Shown here piece by piece: positions 1 to 5,839 of a stretch of 7,753 nucleotides of DNA. This stretch comes from Nitrospirota bacterium (lineage in GTDB: Bacteria; Nitrospirota; Thermodesulfovibrionia; UBA6902; BMS3Bbin08), in NCBI GenBank assembly GCA_030637135.1, contig DAOVVO010000063.1:1-7753 (forward strand), given 5' to 3'. The position numbers and the translations under genes are program-made. Positions within the stretch are counted from its first letter, which is position 1. Each line of letters opens with the position of its first letter. The notes beneath the pieces are model-generated. The model had not been told where the DNA came from. It ran no database searches and worked only from the letters and a program-made list of their open reading frames with translations.

Positions 1-41
1 AATTGATTTAAGAACGAACAAAGTTGTTAAATAACAAAAAG

Positions 42-90
42 TGTAACCTATGTCTCCGGTCTAAAATGTAACCTGTGTTTCGGTTGCACA
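42..90 (+). mobile_element. Probable IS481-type terminal remnant (two imperfect 25-bp direct repeats)
   Basis: Two imperfect direct repeats begin with TGTAACC at 42 and 67; the first continues TATGTCTCCGGT and the second TGTGTTTCGGT. Tandem TGTnACC...ATGTCTCCGG motifs are, from memory, typical of IS481-family ends. TGT lies at the outer edge, so the element should extend rightward, but no transposase frame follows and a real gene ends at 196. It therefore looks like a solo end or decayed fragment. I see no matching opposite end in the window. The family assignment is recalled, not searched. Confidence 0.4.
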
Positions 91-100
91 GCGGGCATCG

Positions 101-120
101 CCTGCCTGCCGGCAGGCAGG
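101..120. repeat. Perfect 20-bp GC-rich palindrome
   Basis: CCTGCCTGCCGGCAGGCAGG equals its own reverse complement over all 20 bases; the flanking bases (G100, T121) do not extend it. It is built from CTGC/GCAG half units in an otherwise AT-rich spacer. It can form an 8-bp stem with a 4-base loop, but no T-run follows on either strand, so it is not a standard intrinsic terminator. It resembles dispersed palindromic repeats of many bacterial genomes. The rest of 1-195 shows no gene and no clear terminator. Confidence 0.75.
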
Positions 121-195
121 TAACCGTAACCGTTTAACGATAATTATGCCATTTCAACTTTTTTACGAAAGAACCAAAAATACTTTACCAATATC

Positions 196-1638
196 TTAAC
201 TGATACCCTCCCCCCGGCGGAAGATATCCTTCTTCAGCCAGAGCCATAAAAGGCTCATAAACCCTTGTGCTGCAGCCTTTATATCATTAACATTCCTCAG
301 CATACATATCCTCCTCAAGATATATCCGGGTCTGGAGTAGAACCGCTTAAAAGCGATCTGCCGGAGTTCCGCGATTTCCTCCCTTTTCATGGTATGGGGT
401 ATAAAAGCTACACCCTGGTACGTAAAGTCAGTAAGATCAAAAGACATGCTACCGTAGTTTTCAATATTGTCATAGAGCTCTGTGCCCGGAAAAGGGGTAA
501 GTGCATGAAAATTAGCGATGTCAGGATTAATTGTACATGCAAACTCAATGGTCTTAAGTCCCTCTTCAAAGGTCTCGCCAGGAATACCAAATATAAAAGG
601 GGTATACACTGTCAACCCCGCTTCTTGAGCTTCCTTTACTGCATTTCGTGTCTGCTCGAGAGTTATTCCCTTTCTGATGGTATTCAGGTTCTTTTGCACA
701 CCGCTTTCAGCACCCAGGAGTATCGCCCAGCAACCTGCATCCTTAAATGCCCTGAGTAACGGTTTATCTACCTGATGAACACATGCAGAGGCAAACCATG
801 TAAAATTAAGCTTCCGCTGTTTTATCTCCTTTGCTATCTGCAGAGCCCTGTCATAATCTGCTGCAAGAGTATCGTCAATAAATTTTATCTCCCTGTAACC
901 CTGTTTTAAACACAGTTCTATCTCCTGAATAACATTTTCCACACTGCGGTAGCGTATGCCGCTTTTCCTCTTTTTATCAATCTGAAAACAAAAAATGCAT
1001 CTCCTGTTACAGCCCCTCGCCGTCATGATAACAGCCACCGGCTTCCTCTTATATGTAGCTGGAGGAGGGATGTAGTCTTTTGCATCGCCTAAAAGCTCCC
1101 TCGCAGGAAAAAGCAGAGAATCAAGATCTGTAATGAGAGGGCGCGGTGGGTTTTTTATGATCTCCTGACCCTGTCTAAAAACAACGCCCTCAACACCTGC
1201 AAGACTTTTTCCCTGTGATAACCTGTCAAGCATCTCAACTACCGTTCTCTCGCCTTCACCGGTTACAACTGAGTCAATATCAGTGGAGTCCTCAAGGCAT
1301 TTTTCCTGTACTGCTATAGGGTAAGGACCTCCTACTGCTATAAATCCCCCCTTATGTATACTCTTAATATCCGAAGCAGTCTGAACCGCCCTGTTCCATC
1401 CAAAAGTGGTTGAATAAATACCAATAAATTCCGGTTTATAAATTGATACGTCCTTCAGTATCTCAGTATGTTTCATGAACGCACCGTTGAGGAATCTCAC
1501 ATCATGTCCCTCTTTTAAGAGAGAAGAGGCAACGTACAGGGTACCGAGAGGCTGCCAGTAGTTTATCTGTGAGCCCGCGGTCTTCGTGGAAAATATATCC
1601 TCAGGTACCCAGGAAGGTATGATAAGAGCACATTTCAT
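196..1638 (-). CDS. B12-binding-domain radical SAM protein
   Basis: A 480-residue protein with the two-domain layout of cobalamin-binding radical SAM enzymes. Residues 1-160 form a Rossmann-like B12-binding region (QPLGTLYVASSLLKEGH at 29-45, AVGGPYP at 101-107, TGEGE at 126-130). The canonical cobalamin-ligating DxHxxG is not visible, so the cofactor may bind base-off without a His ligand or not at all. The 4Fe-4S/SAM motif is C210-x3-C214-x2-C217 (ARGCNRRCIFCF), and the TIM-barrel part continues through FIDDT (253-257), GAESG (309-313) and GIPGET (351-356). About 100 C-terminal residues hold a basic, Trp/Leu-rich tail that may touch the membrane. Families of this type act as methylases or C-C-bond enzymes in lipid, cofactor or natural-product pathways; the substrate cannot be read here. 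It starts 4 bp after the upstream oxidoreductase gene and lacks a good Shine-Dalgarno site, so coupled translation is likely. Confidence 0.88.
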   Translation of the reverse strand: MKCALIIPSWVPEDIFSTKTAGSQINYWQPLGTLYVASSLLKEGHDVRFLNGAFMKHTEILKDVSIYKPEFIGIYSTTFGWNRAVQTASDIKSIHKGGFIAVGGPYPIAVQEKCLEDSTDIDSVVTGEGERTVVEMLDRLSQGKSLAGVEGVVFRQGQEIIKNPPRPLITDLDSLLFPARELLGDAKDYIPPPATYKRKPVAVIMTARGCNRRCIFCFQIDKKRKSGIRYRSVENVIQEIELCLKQGYREIKFIDDTLAADYDRALQIAKEIKQRKLNFTWFASACVHQVDKPLLRAFKDAGCWAILLGAESGVQKNLNTIRKGITLEQTRNAVKEAQEAGLTVYTPFIFGIPGETFEEGLKTIEFACTINPDIANFHALTPFPGTELYDNIENYGSMSFDLTDFTYQGVAFIPHTMKREEIAELRQIAFKRFYSRPGYILRRICMLRNVNDIKAAAQGFMSLLWLWLKKDIFRRGEGIS

Positions 1639-1642
1639 ACGT

Positions 1643-3088
1643 TTACGCCCCTATCGTCATAGATTCGTTTTCTTTTGCGAACAGCTGCTTTCCAAGGATA
1701 TTTTCAGCGGCTTCAATCCCGGATTCAATCGCGTAATCCATATTGTAATATTTAAACATTCCGCTCCTGCCGCTGATGTGAAGATTCTCGAAGTTCTTCA
1801 AATATCTTAATACCTTATTACAATGCTCTGTATACCCTACTTCTAAAAGGGGATACGCCTTGGGTATTCGGACCACACAACTGTCAATAACCTCGTCTTT
1901 TTGCACCAAACCTAAACTCTGGAGTTGTTTCATAGTTGTTGTTGTGAGTTCTGCGTCGCTTAAATTCCAAATCGTATCACCTTCAAAGCAGAAAAATTCA
2001 GACACTATATGCGTTTTCCCTTCAGGAGCCATTCGAGGGCTCCAGTTCTTTGGCTCATGTATCCTGCCCAGAGGAATTTCCCGTTCAGGCAGATACATCC
2101 ATGTAAGGTCAGTGACCCTTTCACGGTTAAGCATAATAACAACTATCACCAGATCTCTATACCTCAGCTGAGACGCTGCCTCAAGAATACCATCTGGAGC
2201 ATGAGGTGTAAGCATCTGTAAAAGGTTTGTTAATGGTATGCTGGAGACAAACTCTCTGCCTTCAATAGTATAAATTTGTCCGCAATTTATTGCGGTTATG
2301 CTCTTTACAAAAAAATCTTCGTGATGAATCTCTGCTACCCGGGTGTTCGTAAAGACAGGGTTTTCTTCTTCTATCTTTGCTCTTAAAGTATCTGAGATTT
2401 GTCCAATTCCCTGGAGAGGATAAATAAACTTGTCTGTCAGGGTATCTACTTCCTGACCGCTGAATTTAAAAAATGCATTTTTGATTGCTATCCCCAGGGA
2501 GAGTCCTTTTATCCTCTCTGATACCCATTCCTTGCTTATTCTCTTACACTCAATGCCCCATACTTTCTCGCTGTATTCCTTAAAGTAGATATTGAACATG
2601 GTTCGGCCAAAATTACTCACAACCCAGTCCTCGAGTGAAACATCGACAGGGTGACTGATGAAACTCTTTATCTTTTCTCTGCTATAGTCAGTAATTGCTT
2701 TCAAAGTAGGGGGTATCCCCAGTCCAAAAAGGGCATTTAAGGGTTTCAGCGGGTAGTCAAAGAACTTCCTGCGCATGTAAATTTTGCTTTTGCGCGGTAC
2801 TGCTAAAAAATCACCTCCCAAGAGGTCGAGTACAAAATATCTTATCTTCTCTTTTTTTGTGATAAACCGGTGACCGCCTAAATCAAACCTGAATCTGCCA
2901 TAACCTATTGTTTTTGAAAGACCCCCTACCACAGAGTCACTTTCGAGGACCACAACCGGTCTTCCTGAATTGGCTAATACATAGCCTGTTGAAAGCCCTG
3001 CAAGACCACCTCCGAGGATAACAGTGGTGTTTTCCTTTTCAATCCGTGAATTATTTAAAAGACATGAATTTTTAGGAAAGGAAATCAT
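1643..3088 (-). CDS. FAD-dependent oxidoreductase (amine oxidase / UDP-galactopyranose mutase-like)
   Basis: A 481-residue flavoprotein. The dinucleotide-binding motif GGGLAG is at residues 26-31, followed by the acidic strand end VVVLESD and the GGLS loop that contacts FAD in the amine-oxidase/protoporphyrinogen-oxidase superfamily. RFDLGGHRF and the EYSEKVWGI block match the UDP-galactopyranose-mutase-like branch, and the C-terminal HISGRSGMFKYYNMDYAIES block is the usual second FAD-contact region. Such proteins are often annotated only as NAD(P)/FAD-dependent oxidoreductases and occur in glycan or lipid clusters. The start at 3088 is the only ATG before the FAD motif in this frame, with an in-frame stop 28-30 bases upstream; no Shine-Dalgarno is evident and the first ~20 residues are an unusual extension. 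It forms an operon with the downstream radical SAM gene (4-bp gap), which suggests both modify one product. The substrate is unknown. Confidence 0.87.
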   Translation of the reverse strand: MISFPKNSCLLNNSRIEKENTTVILGGGLAGLSTGYVLANSGRPVVVLESDSVVGGLSKTIGYGRFRFDLGGHRFITKKEKIRYFVLDLLGGDFLAVPRKSKIYMRRKFFDYPLKPLNALFGLGIPPTLKAITDYSREKIKSFISHPVDVSLEDWVVSNFGRTMFNIYFKEYSEKVWGIECKRISKEWVSERIKGLSLGIAIKNAFFKFSGQEVDTLTDKFIYPLQGIGQISDTLRAKIEEENPVFTNTRVAEIHHEDFFVKSITAINCGQIYTIEGREFVSSIPLTNLLQMLTPHAPDGILEAASQLRYRDLVIVVIMLNRERVTDLTWMYLPEREIPLGRIHEPKNWSPRMAPEGKTHIVSEFFCFEGDTIWNLSDAELTTTTMKQLQSLGLVQKDEVIDSCVVRIPKAYPLLEVGYTEHCNKVLRYLKNFENLHISGRSGMFKYYNMDYAIESGIEAAENILGKQLFAKENESMTIGA

Positions 3089-3104
3089 AATGAATTGTAA
3101 AACA

Positions 3105-3132
3105 TTCGGGGCATTTCAATGAATGCCCCGAA
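3105..3132 (-). terminator. Hairpin between lipoprotein gene and oxidoreductase operon
   Basis: Perfect 11-bp inverted repeat TTCGGGGCATT / AATGCCCCGAA with a 6-base loop. It lies 46 bases past the lipoprotein stop (read leftward) and 17 bases before the oxidoreductase start. On the minus strand it is followed by a short T-rich stretch (TGTTTT), which gives a modest intrinsic terminator. On the plus strand it is followed by A residues, so it would not terminate that strand. It could instead be a leader structure of the downstream operon, since no other promoter is obvious in this gap. Confidence 0.6.
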
Positions 3133-3177
3133 AAAATAACATGCTCAGTGTGAATCTTTTAACAGACTTTTCCGTTT

Positions 3178-3369
3178 TTACTGATCTACAGCCTCTTTCT
3201 CCTTTTCGCCGTAGCCGCTTACAGCCTCTTTCTCCTTTTCGCCGGAGACTTCTGTTTCAGTTTCAGTGACAGTTTCTTCTGTCTTTGGCGTTTCTTGCTT
3301 TTTGCAGGAAACTAAAAAAAGTCCTGAAATGACCATGAAACACAACACCATAAAAAGTATTCTCTTCAT
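3178..3369 (-). CDS. Small repeat-tailed lipoprotein
   Basis: A 63-residue lipoprotein precursor. The N-terminus MKR plus a hydrophobic stretch ends in the lipobox L19-V20-S21-C22, so C22 should be lipidated and the mature chain is only about 42 residues. The mature part is highly charged and Thr/Glu/Lys-rich (KKQETPKTEETVTETETEV), with the octapeptide GEKEKEAV repeated at 43-50 and 54-61. The DNA repeats with it, so the tail grew by duplicating an 11-codon unit. The start is fixed by AAGAGGAGGTG ending 7 bases before the ATG. It is probably monocistronic: an extended -10 promoter lies upstream and a hairpin downstream. I recognise no family; a small envelope spacer or entericidin-like peptide is possible but unproven. 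Confidence 0.85.
   Translation of the reverse strand: MKRILFMVLCFMVISGLFLVSCKKQETPKTEETVTETETEVSGEKEKEAVSGYGEKEKEAVDQ
3187..3244 (-). repeat. 25-bp direct repeat, 33-bp period, inside the lipoprotein gene
   Basis: Identical 25-base copies at 3187-3211 and 3220-3244 (plus strand begins TACAGCCTCTTTCTCC), offset by 33 bases or exactly 11 codons. The offset keeps frame, so changes in copy number would lengthen or shorten the charged lipoprotein tail without breaking the gene. Confidence 0.9.
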
Positions 3370-3376
3370 GAACGTT

Positions 3377-3387
3377 CACCTCCTCTT
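3377..3387 (-). promoter_or_regulatory. Strong Shine-Dalgarno of the small lipoprotein gene
   Basis: Minus-strand AAGAGGAGGTG, 7 bases from the ATG at 3369. It is a near-perfect anti-16S match and decides this start. It contrasts with the weak or absent sites of the two genes downstream of it (oxidoreductase and radical SAM). Confidence 0.8.
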
Positions 3388-3439
3388 TTTTTAGATGTTA
3401 CGGGTTTATTCCCTTTTTTAGTACTATGAATAGAATAAT

Positions 3440-3448
3440 ATTATATCA
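3440..3448 (-). promoter_or_regulatory. Extended -10 promoter for the small lipoprotein gene
   Basis: The minus strand reads TGATATAAT, a perfect TATAAT with the TGn extension, in AT-rich DNA. A convincing -35 at 17-bp spacing is missing, as is usual for extended -10 promoters. It would give a leader of roughly 60 nt before the ATG at 3369. It starts just past the stop of the TusA-like gene, where no terminator is seen, so read-through from the permease operon may add to lipoprotein expression. Confidence 0.45.
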
Positions 3449-3481
3449 CAGTATTACAAGATTTAAGATTATATATTATCT

Positions 3482-3721
3482 TCAGACACAGCAGGGAATG
3501 CCGGTTATCTGCATGATAAAATATCCGTCTTTTTTATTGATTGCTGACTGACACCCTGAAAACGCAACAAAAGATTTGATTTTTTTAGCATTTGAGTCTG
3601 TATCAATCAGAATCTCAATAAAAACATCTTTACCACGTTTCGAGGCCAGTATTTCCCTCAATGTTATAAAAAGTTCCTGTAATGCAATATTTCGTGCATC
3701 AATCCGTTCAGCATTGCCCAT
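3482..3721 (-). CDS. Small TusA-fold-like protein lacking the catalytic Cys
   Basis: A 79-residue cytoplasmic protein. By eye it follows the TusA/SirA pattern: an opening DxRxx element (D8-A-R-N-I), an amphipathic helix with LREILA (21-26), a Gly-Lys turn at 30-31, a beta strand with acidic end (VFIEILIDTD 33-42), a second helix leading to F54-S-G-C57, and a final strand after K64-D-G (YFIMQI). In TusA, DxRGLxCPxP carries the persulfide Cys; here that stretch is ARNIALQEL, so Cys and both Pro are gone. Instead there are C57 and a terminal Cys pair C77-C78. It lies 48 bp downstream of a YeeE/TsuA-type permease, where TusA-like partners (TsuB) are commonly found, so a role in receiving or sensing imported sulfur is inferred. 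No clear Shine-Dalgarno precedes the ATG and no alternative in-frame start exists. The homology is a hand alignment and could be wrong. Confidence 0.6.
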   Translation of the reverse strand: MGNAERIDARNIALQELFITLREILASKRGKDVFIEILIDTDSNAKKIKSFVAFSGCQSAINKKDGYFIMQITGIPCCV

Positions 3722-3769
3722 ATATAAATTTTATAACCATCAGGAAAAATTTGCAATATGAAAAAATCG

Positions 3770-4831
3770 TTAATCCCTCATAGGTTTAATGAATTTAAAA
3801 TAGACTATAGTCCAGTTTCCAAGAATTATAAATATTGATGCAATAATACTTCCAATTGCTAATGTTGATACACCGGTGAGGGCCTGACCAATATTGCATC
3901 CACCTCCTAATTTAGCCCCAAAGCCCATCATAAAACTTCCTCCAAAAACGGTGAGAAGCTCATTAGCAGGAGGTACTTTCCATGCAAACTCTTTTAAAAT
4001 CCTAGCACTTATATAGGCACCAACTGGAACCCCGATTATATTAAGAGAAGCCCAGGTTATTTTAAAAGGACCTAAGTTCTGCATTTTAGCAAATGCTGAT
4101 TGTGCGTTTCCGGTTACAAGTGTTAATAATAGCTCACCTGTTGGTGTTGTAAAATTAAGACCTCTCGCAAACCCGCTACCCCAAAATTCAGACGCCCAGA
4201 AAAAAATTATGGCCATTATTCCTATCAATAAACCTGATACCGACCAGTAAAATCCCTTTTGCTTACCGAAAGAAAATGGTTTGCCCTTTAAAATAAAGAG
4301 AGCAGCCAGAATTGTCAGAACAACAATTACTACCCATTTTGCTGTCATCCCGTCACCAAAAATTTGCCATAGAGTAGTGGTACTACTGCCAGCTATTTGT
4401 ATATTATAACTCCTTAATAATGTATAGAGAGGATTCAATATTCCGTTTGAGGTCGAGGTAATACCCAAGGCAAAACCGATAACGGCAACTACTGATGCAA
4501 ACTGTCCTTCCCCTACTCTGTACCAGATGCCGCTACCACACCCACCTGCCAAAACCATGCCGAGTCCAAAGATATATCCTCCAAGGATATTAGCAAAAGG
4601 TGCAAATGGCTGGGGCCACATTGTTATGTAACCCATGTCTTGAAGGATATTGGAACCAACAATAGAAATTATCAAAGCGAGGATATAACCGCGAAAAAGC
4701 GTGAGGTCATTAACAAAAATTACATCTCTAAAAGCGGTGTTCATACAGTACCTGCCACGCTGGAGAACAAAACCAAAGGCGACGCCGAGTAATAACCCAG
4801 AGAGAATATAGCCTACCGTAACATTTTCCAT
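3770..4831 (-). CDS. YeeE/YedE (TsuA)-family sulfur-compound permease
   Basis: A 353-residue, Gly-rich integral membrane protein with roughly eight or nine hydrophobic segments, close to the usual family length. It carries the three cysteine motifs of YeeE/TsuA thiosulfate transporters: C29 in QRGRYCMN, C98 in AGGCGSG, and C312 in LGGGCNIGQ, where the two GGC loops repeat the internal pseudo-symmetry. In characterised TsuA these cysteines line the conduction path and pass thiosulfate by transient S-H-S contacts; transfer of that mechanism here is by motif. Thiosulfate is the likely substrate, but other YedE members are linked to selenium or other sulfur species. GGAGGAG sits six or so bases before the ATG, and a sigma70-like promoter lies just upstream. 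It heads a leftward operon with the small TusA-like gene and was divergent from the arsR-rhodanese operon before the insertion sequence arrived. Confidence 0.92.
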   Translation of the reverse strand: MENVTVGYILSGLLLGVAFGFVLQRGRYCMNTAFRDVIFVNDLTLFRGYILALIISIVGSNILQDMGYITMWPQPFAPFANILGGYIFGLGMVLAGGCGSGIWYRVGEGQFASVVAVIGFALGITSTSNGILNPLYTLLRSYNIQIAGSSTTTLWQIFGDGMTAKWVVIVVLTILAALFILKGKPFSFGKQKGFYWSVSGLLIGIMAIIFFWASEFWGSGFARGLNFTTPTGELLLTLVTGNAQSAFAKMQNLGPFKITWASLNIIGVPVGAYISARILKEFAWKVPPANELLTVFGGSFMMGFGAKLGGGCNIGQALTGVSTLAIGSIIASIFIILGNWTIVYFKFIKPMRD

Positions 4832-4835
4832 AGTA

Positions 4836-4842
4836 CTCCTCC
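4836..4842 (-). promoter_or_regulatory. Shine-Dalgarno of the permease gene
   Basis: Minus-strand GGAGGAG, 4 to 5 bases before the ATG at 4831. It supports this start over internal Met codons. Confidence 0.75.
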
Positions 4843-4859
4843 GAAAAAATTATTTTGCT

Positions 4860-4888
4860 AAAATATCACAGAACTATAATTTTGTCAA
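4860..4888 (-). promoter_or_regulatory. Sigma70-type promoter of the permease operon
   Basis: On the minus strand a perfect -35 TTGACA (4883-4888) is followed after exactly 17 bp by TATTTT (4860-4865), preceded by TGA as an extended -10 element. Transcription would start near 4853, giving a leader of about 20 nt. An inverted repeat, ATTGTT-5-AACAAT (4900-4916), lies just upstream of the -35 and could bind a regulator. The promoter is intact and lies 55 bp outside the insertion sequence. Confidence 0.65.
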
Positions 4889-4899
4889 ACCCGCACTAC

Positions 4900-4916
4900 A
4901 TTGTTATGAAAACAAT
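4900..4916. promoter_or_regulatory. Inverted repeat upstream of the permease -35
   Basis: ATTGTT and AACAAT separated by ATGAA form a perfect 6-bp dyad 11 bp upstream of the permease -35. The position suits an activator or upstream operator. It does not resemble the AAATATTC/GAATATTT dyad at the arsR promoter, so it may answer to another regulator or mean nothing in such AT-rich DNA. Confidence 0.3.
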
Positions 4917-4936
4917 ATTTTTATTATAGGGATAAA

Positions 4937-4943
4937 TATTTTT
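4937..4943. repeat. Left target-site duplication of the IS1595-family element
   Basis: TATTTTT immediately outside the left inverted repeat; the same seven bases lie at 5801-5807 immediately outside the right one. The family normally duplicates 8 bp. The adjoining eighth bases (A4936 and T5808) differ, so this is either a 7-bp duplication or an 8-bp one with one substitution. Confidence 0.7.
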
Positions 4944-4966
4944 GGGTAAAGTCGTATTCTAACCAC
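4944..4966 (+). repeat. Left terminal inverted repeat of the insertion sequence
   Basis: Begins GGGTAAAGTCG and ends CCAC; 19 of 23 bases match the reverse complement of 5778-5800. It lies 6 bp past the transposase stop codon. Confidence 0.88.
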
Positions 4967-4972
4967 TAAAAG

Positions 4973-5755
4973 TTATGATTTTACTAATAAACATAATAAC
5001 TTATCAGTTTGTTGTTTGATTGTTAATTTTCTATGGTTATAACGCCAAACATATTCGGTCAAGTAAAGGGGCAATCTCTCTTTTCTGATACCTCCTTTAG
5101 AAGCCAATTTGCGCTTAAGATAACCCCAAAAACCTTCAAGACCATTTATGTGATTACCCTGCTTATCTGTATACTCTCCTTTACCATGATCTACCAGTCT
5201 ATGAACATACCCCCTAGCAGCTATTCCGGTATAACTCTTCCAGGTATCGGAACAGATAACGGAACCAAGTTTGACTCTCTTGTCAATCAATGGCATAAGT
5301 GTCCTAGCTTCAACATCAAGCACAACTTGAGCCCATACTTTACCACCTCTACAGAGTATGCCAAACACTGGGGTCTTAAGAGTTCCTCTGCCCCGTTTAG
5401 CCTTTATTTTCTTATACTTCTTGCGCTTGTTCTTCCACTGTCCCCCTATGTAGGTTTCATCAACTTCTATCGTTCCACTAAATACATCAGGTATATCTTT
5501 GCTCATTGCTCTTCTTACAACATTCAGTGCTCGAAGTATTCGTTGTCGATGAATCCCTGTCTCATAACTAATAACTTGTACACTCAATCCATGCAAAAAC
5601 CATCTGAGTATTTTTACCCATTCTTTTTTGCTAAGATACAATGGCAGACGATCGGGTGTCCACTCATATTTGCAGTTGGCACATCTGCACTTCGATCGCC
5701 TGACTTCATAGACTTTTTTAAAAGAACATTTTGGGCAAACTTTTTTAGAATCCAT
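4973..5755 (-). CDS. IS1595-family transposase (ISXO2-like DDE domain)
   Basis: A 260-residue transposase, apparently full length. The N-terminus has a zinc ribbon C7-x2-C10 ... C25-x2-C28, as in the zinc-ribbon subgroups of IS1595; residues 42-85 form a helical DNA-binding region. The ISXO2-like catalytic domain shows D99 in EVDETYIGG, D170 in CSDTWKSY, and the N204/E207 block HINGLEGFWGYLKR that supplies the last acidic or Asn position. It catalyses cut-and-paste or replicative movement of its own element through the terminal repeats. No frameshift or stop is present, so it may be active. The start ATG follows a weak GGTGG held in a hairpin, which should limit expression from outside transcripts. 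The gene points away from arsR and toward the permease. Confidence 0.93.
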   Translation of the reverse strand: MDSKKVCPKCSFKKVYEVRRSKCRCANCKYEWTPDRLPLYLSKKEWVKILRWFLHGLSVQVISYETGIHRQRILRALNVVRRAMSKDIPDVFSGTIEVDETYIGGQWKNKRKKYKKIKAKRGRGTLKTPVFGILCRGGKVWAQVVLDVEARTLMPLIDKRVKLGSVICSDTWKSYTGIAARGYVHRLVDHGKGEYTDKQGNHINGLEGFWGYLKRKLASKGGIRKERLPLYLTEYVWRYNHRKLTIKQQTDKLLCLLVKS

Positions 5756-5782
5756 GCCACCAAATATATCAATTCTGGTGGC
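5756..5782 (-). promoter_or_regulatory. Hairpin covering the transposase ribosome-binding site
   Basis: Seven-bp perfect arms GCCACCA (5756-5762) and TGGTGGC (5776-5782) with a 13-base loop. On the transposase mRNA the 3' arm ends directly against the start codon and contains its only Shine-Dalgarno-like bases (GGTGG), so a folded leader would mask initiation. The 5' arm overlaps the terminal repeat, so the hairpin forms mainly in transcripts entering from outside. Confidence 0.5.
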
Positions 5783-5800
5783 TAAATTGCGACTTTACCC
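5778..5800 (-). repeat. Right terminal inverted repeat of the insertion sequence
   Basis: Read on the minus strand it begins GGGTAAAGTCG and ends CCAC, matching 4944-4966 at 19 of 23 positions. Confidence 0.88.
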
Positions 5801-5807
5801 TATTTTT
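5801..5807. repeat. Right target-site duplication
   Basis: TATTTTT, identical to 4937-4943. It ends 3 bp before the arsR -35 hexamer. Confidence 0.7.
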
Positions 5808-5810
5808 TAT

Positions 5811-5839
5811 TTGACAAATATATTCAAATATTCTAATAT
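5811..5839 (+). promoter_or_regulatory. arsR promoter, near-leaderless
   Basis: Perfect -35 TTGACA (5811-5816), 17-bp spacer, then TAATAT (5834-5839) as the -10. The start codon lies only 8 bases past the -10, so transcription would begin about at the A of the ATG or 1-2 bases before it. No Shine-Dalgarno exists upstream. The upstream edge is only 10 bp from the insertion sequence end. Confidence 0.6.

Larger units (their letters stand above)
4944..5800 (-). mobile_element. Complete IS1595-family insertion sequence, 857 bp
   Basis: Terminal inverted repeats of 23 bp (4944-4966 and 5778-5800) match at 19 of 23 positions, including the outer eleven GGGTAAAGTCG and an inner CCAC. A single transposase gene reads leftward and fills nearly the whole element. 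A direct repeat TATTTTT flanks both ends. The intact transposase, good repeats and surviving target duplication point to a recent insertion. It separates the divergent permease and arsR promoters without touching either core promoter: the arsR -35 begins 10 bp outside the right end. Confidence 0.93.

Noticed and set aside
101..120. Palindrome as intrinsic terminator of the oxidoreductase/radical SAM operon
   Set aside because: No T-run follows the stem on either strand.
265..759. A 164-codon plus-strand open frame opposite the radical SAM gene
   Set aside because: Its translation shows no motif or sensible composition; the minus-strand frame carries the conserved C-x3-C-x2-C enzyme.
3465..3482. 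Weak dyad AAGAT...ATCTT around the TusA-like stop codon as terminator
   Set aside because: Only 5-bp A/T-rich arms, no GC stem and no T-run; it overlaps a likely promoter region.
5033..5785. A 250-codon open frame on the plus strand across the insertion sequence
   Set aside because: It lies antisense to the transposase, whose zinc ribbon and DDE motifs are clear. The plus frame has no recognisable domain and no ribosome site.
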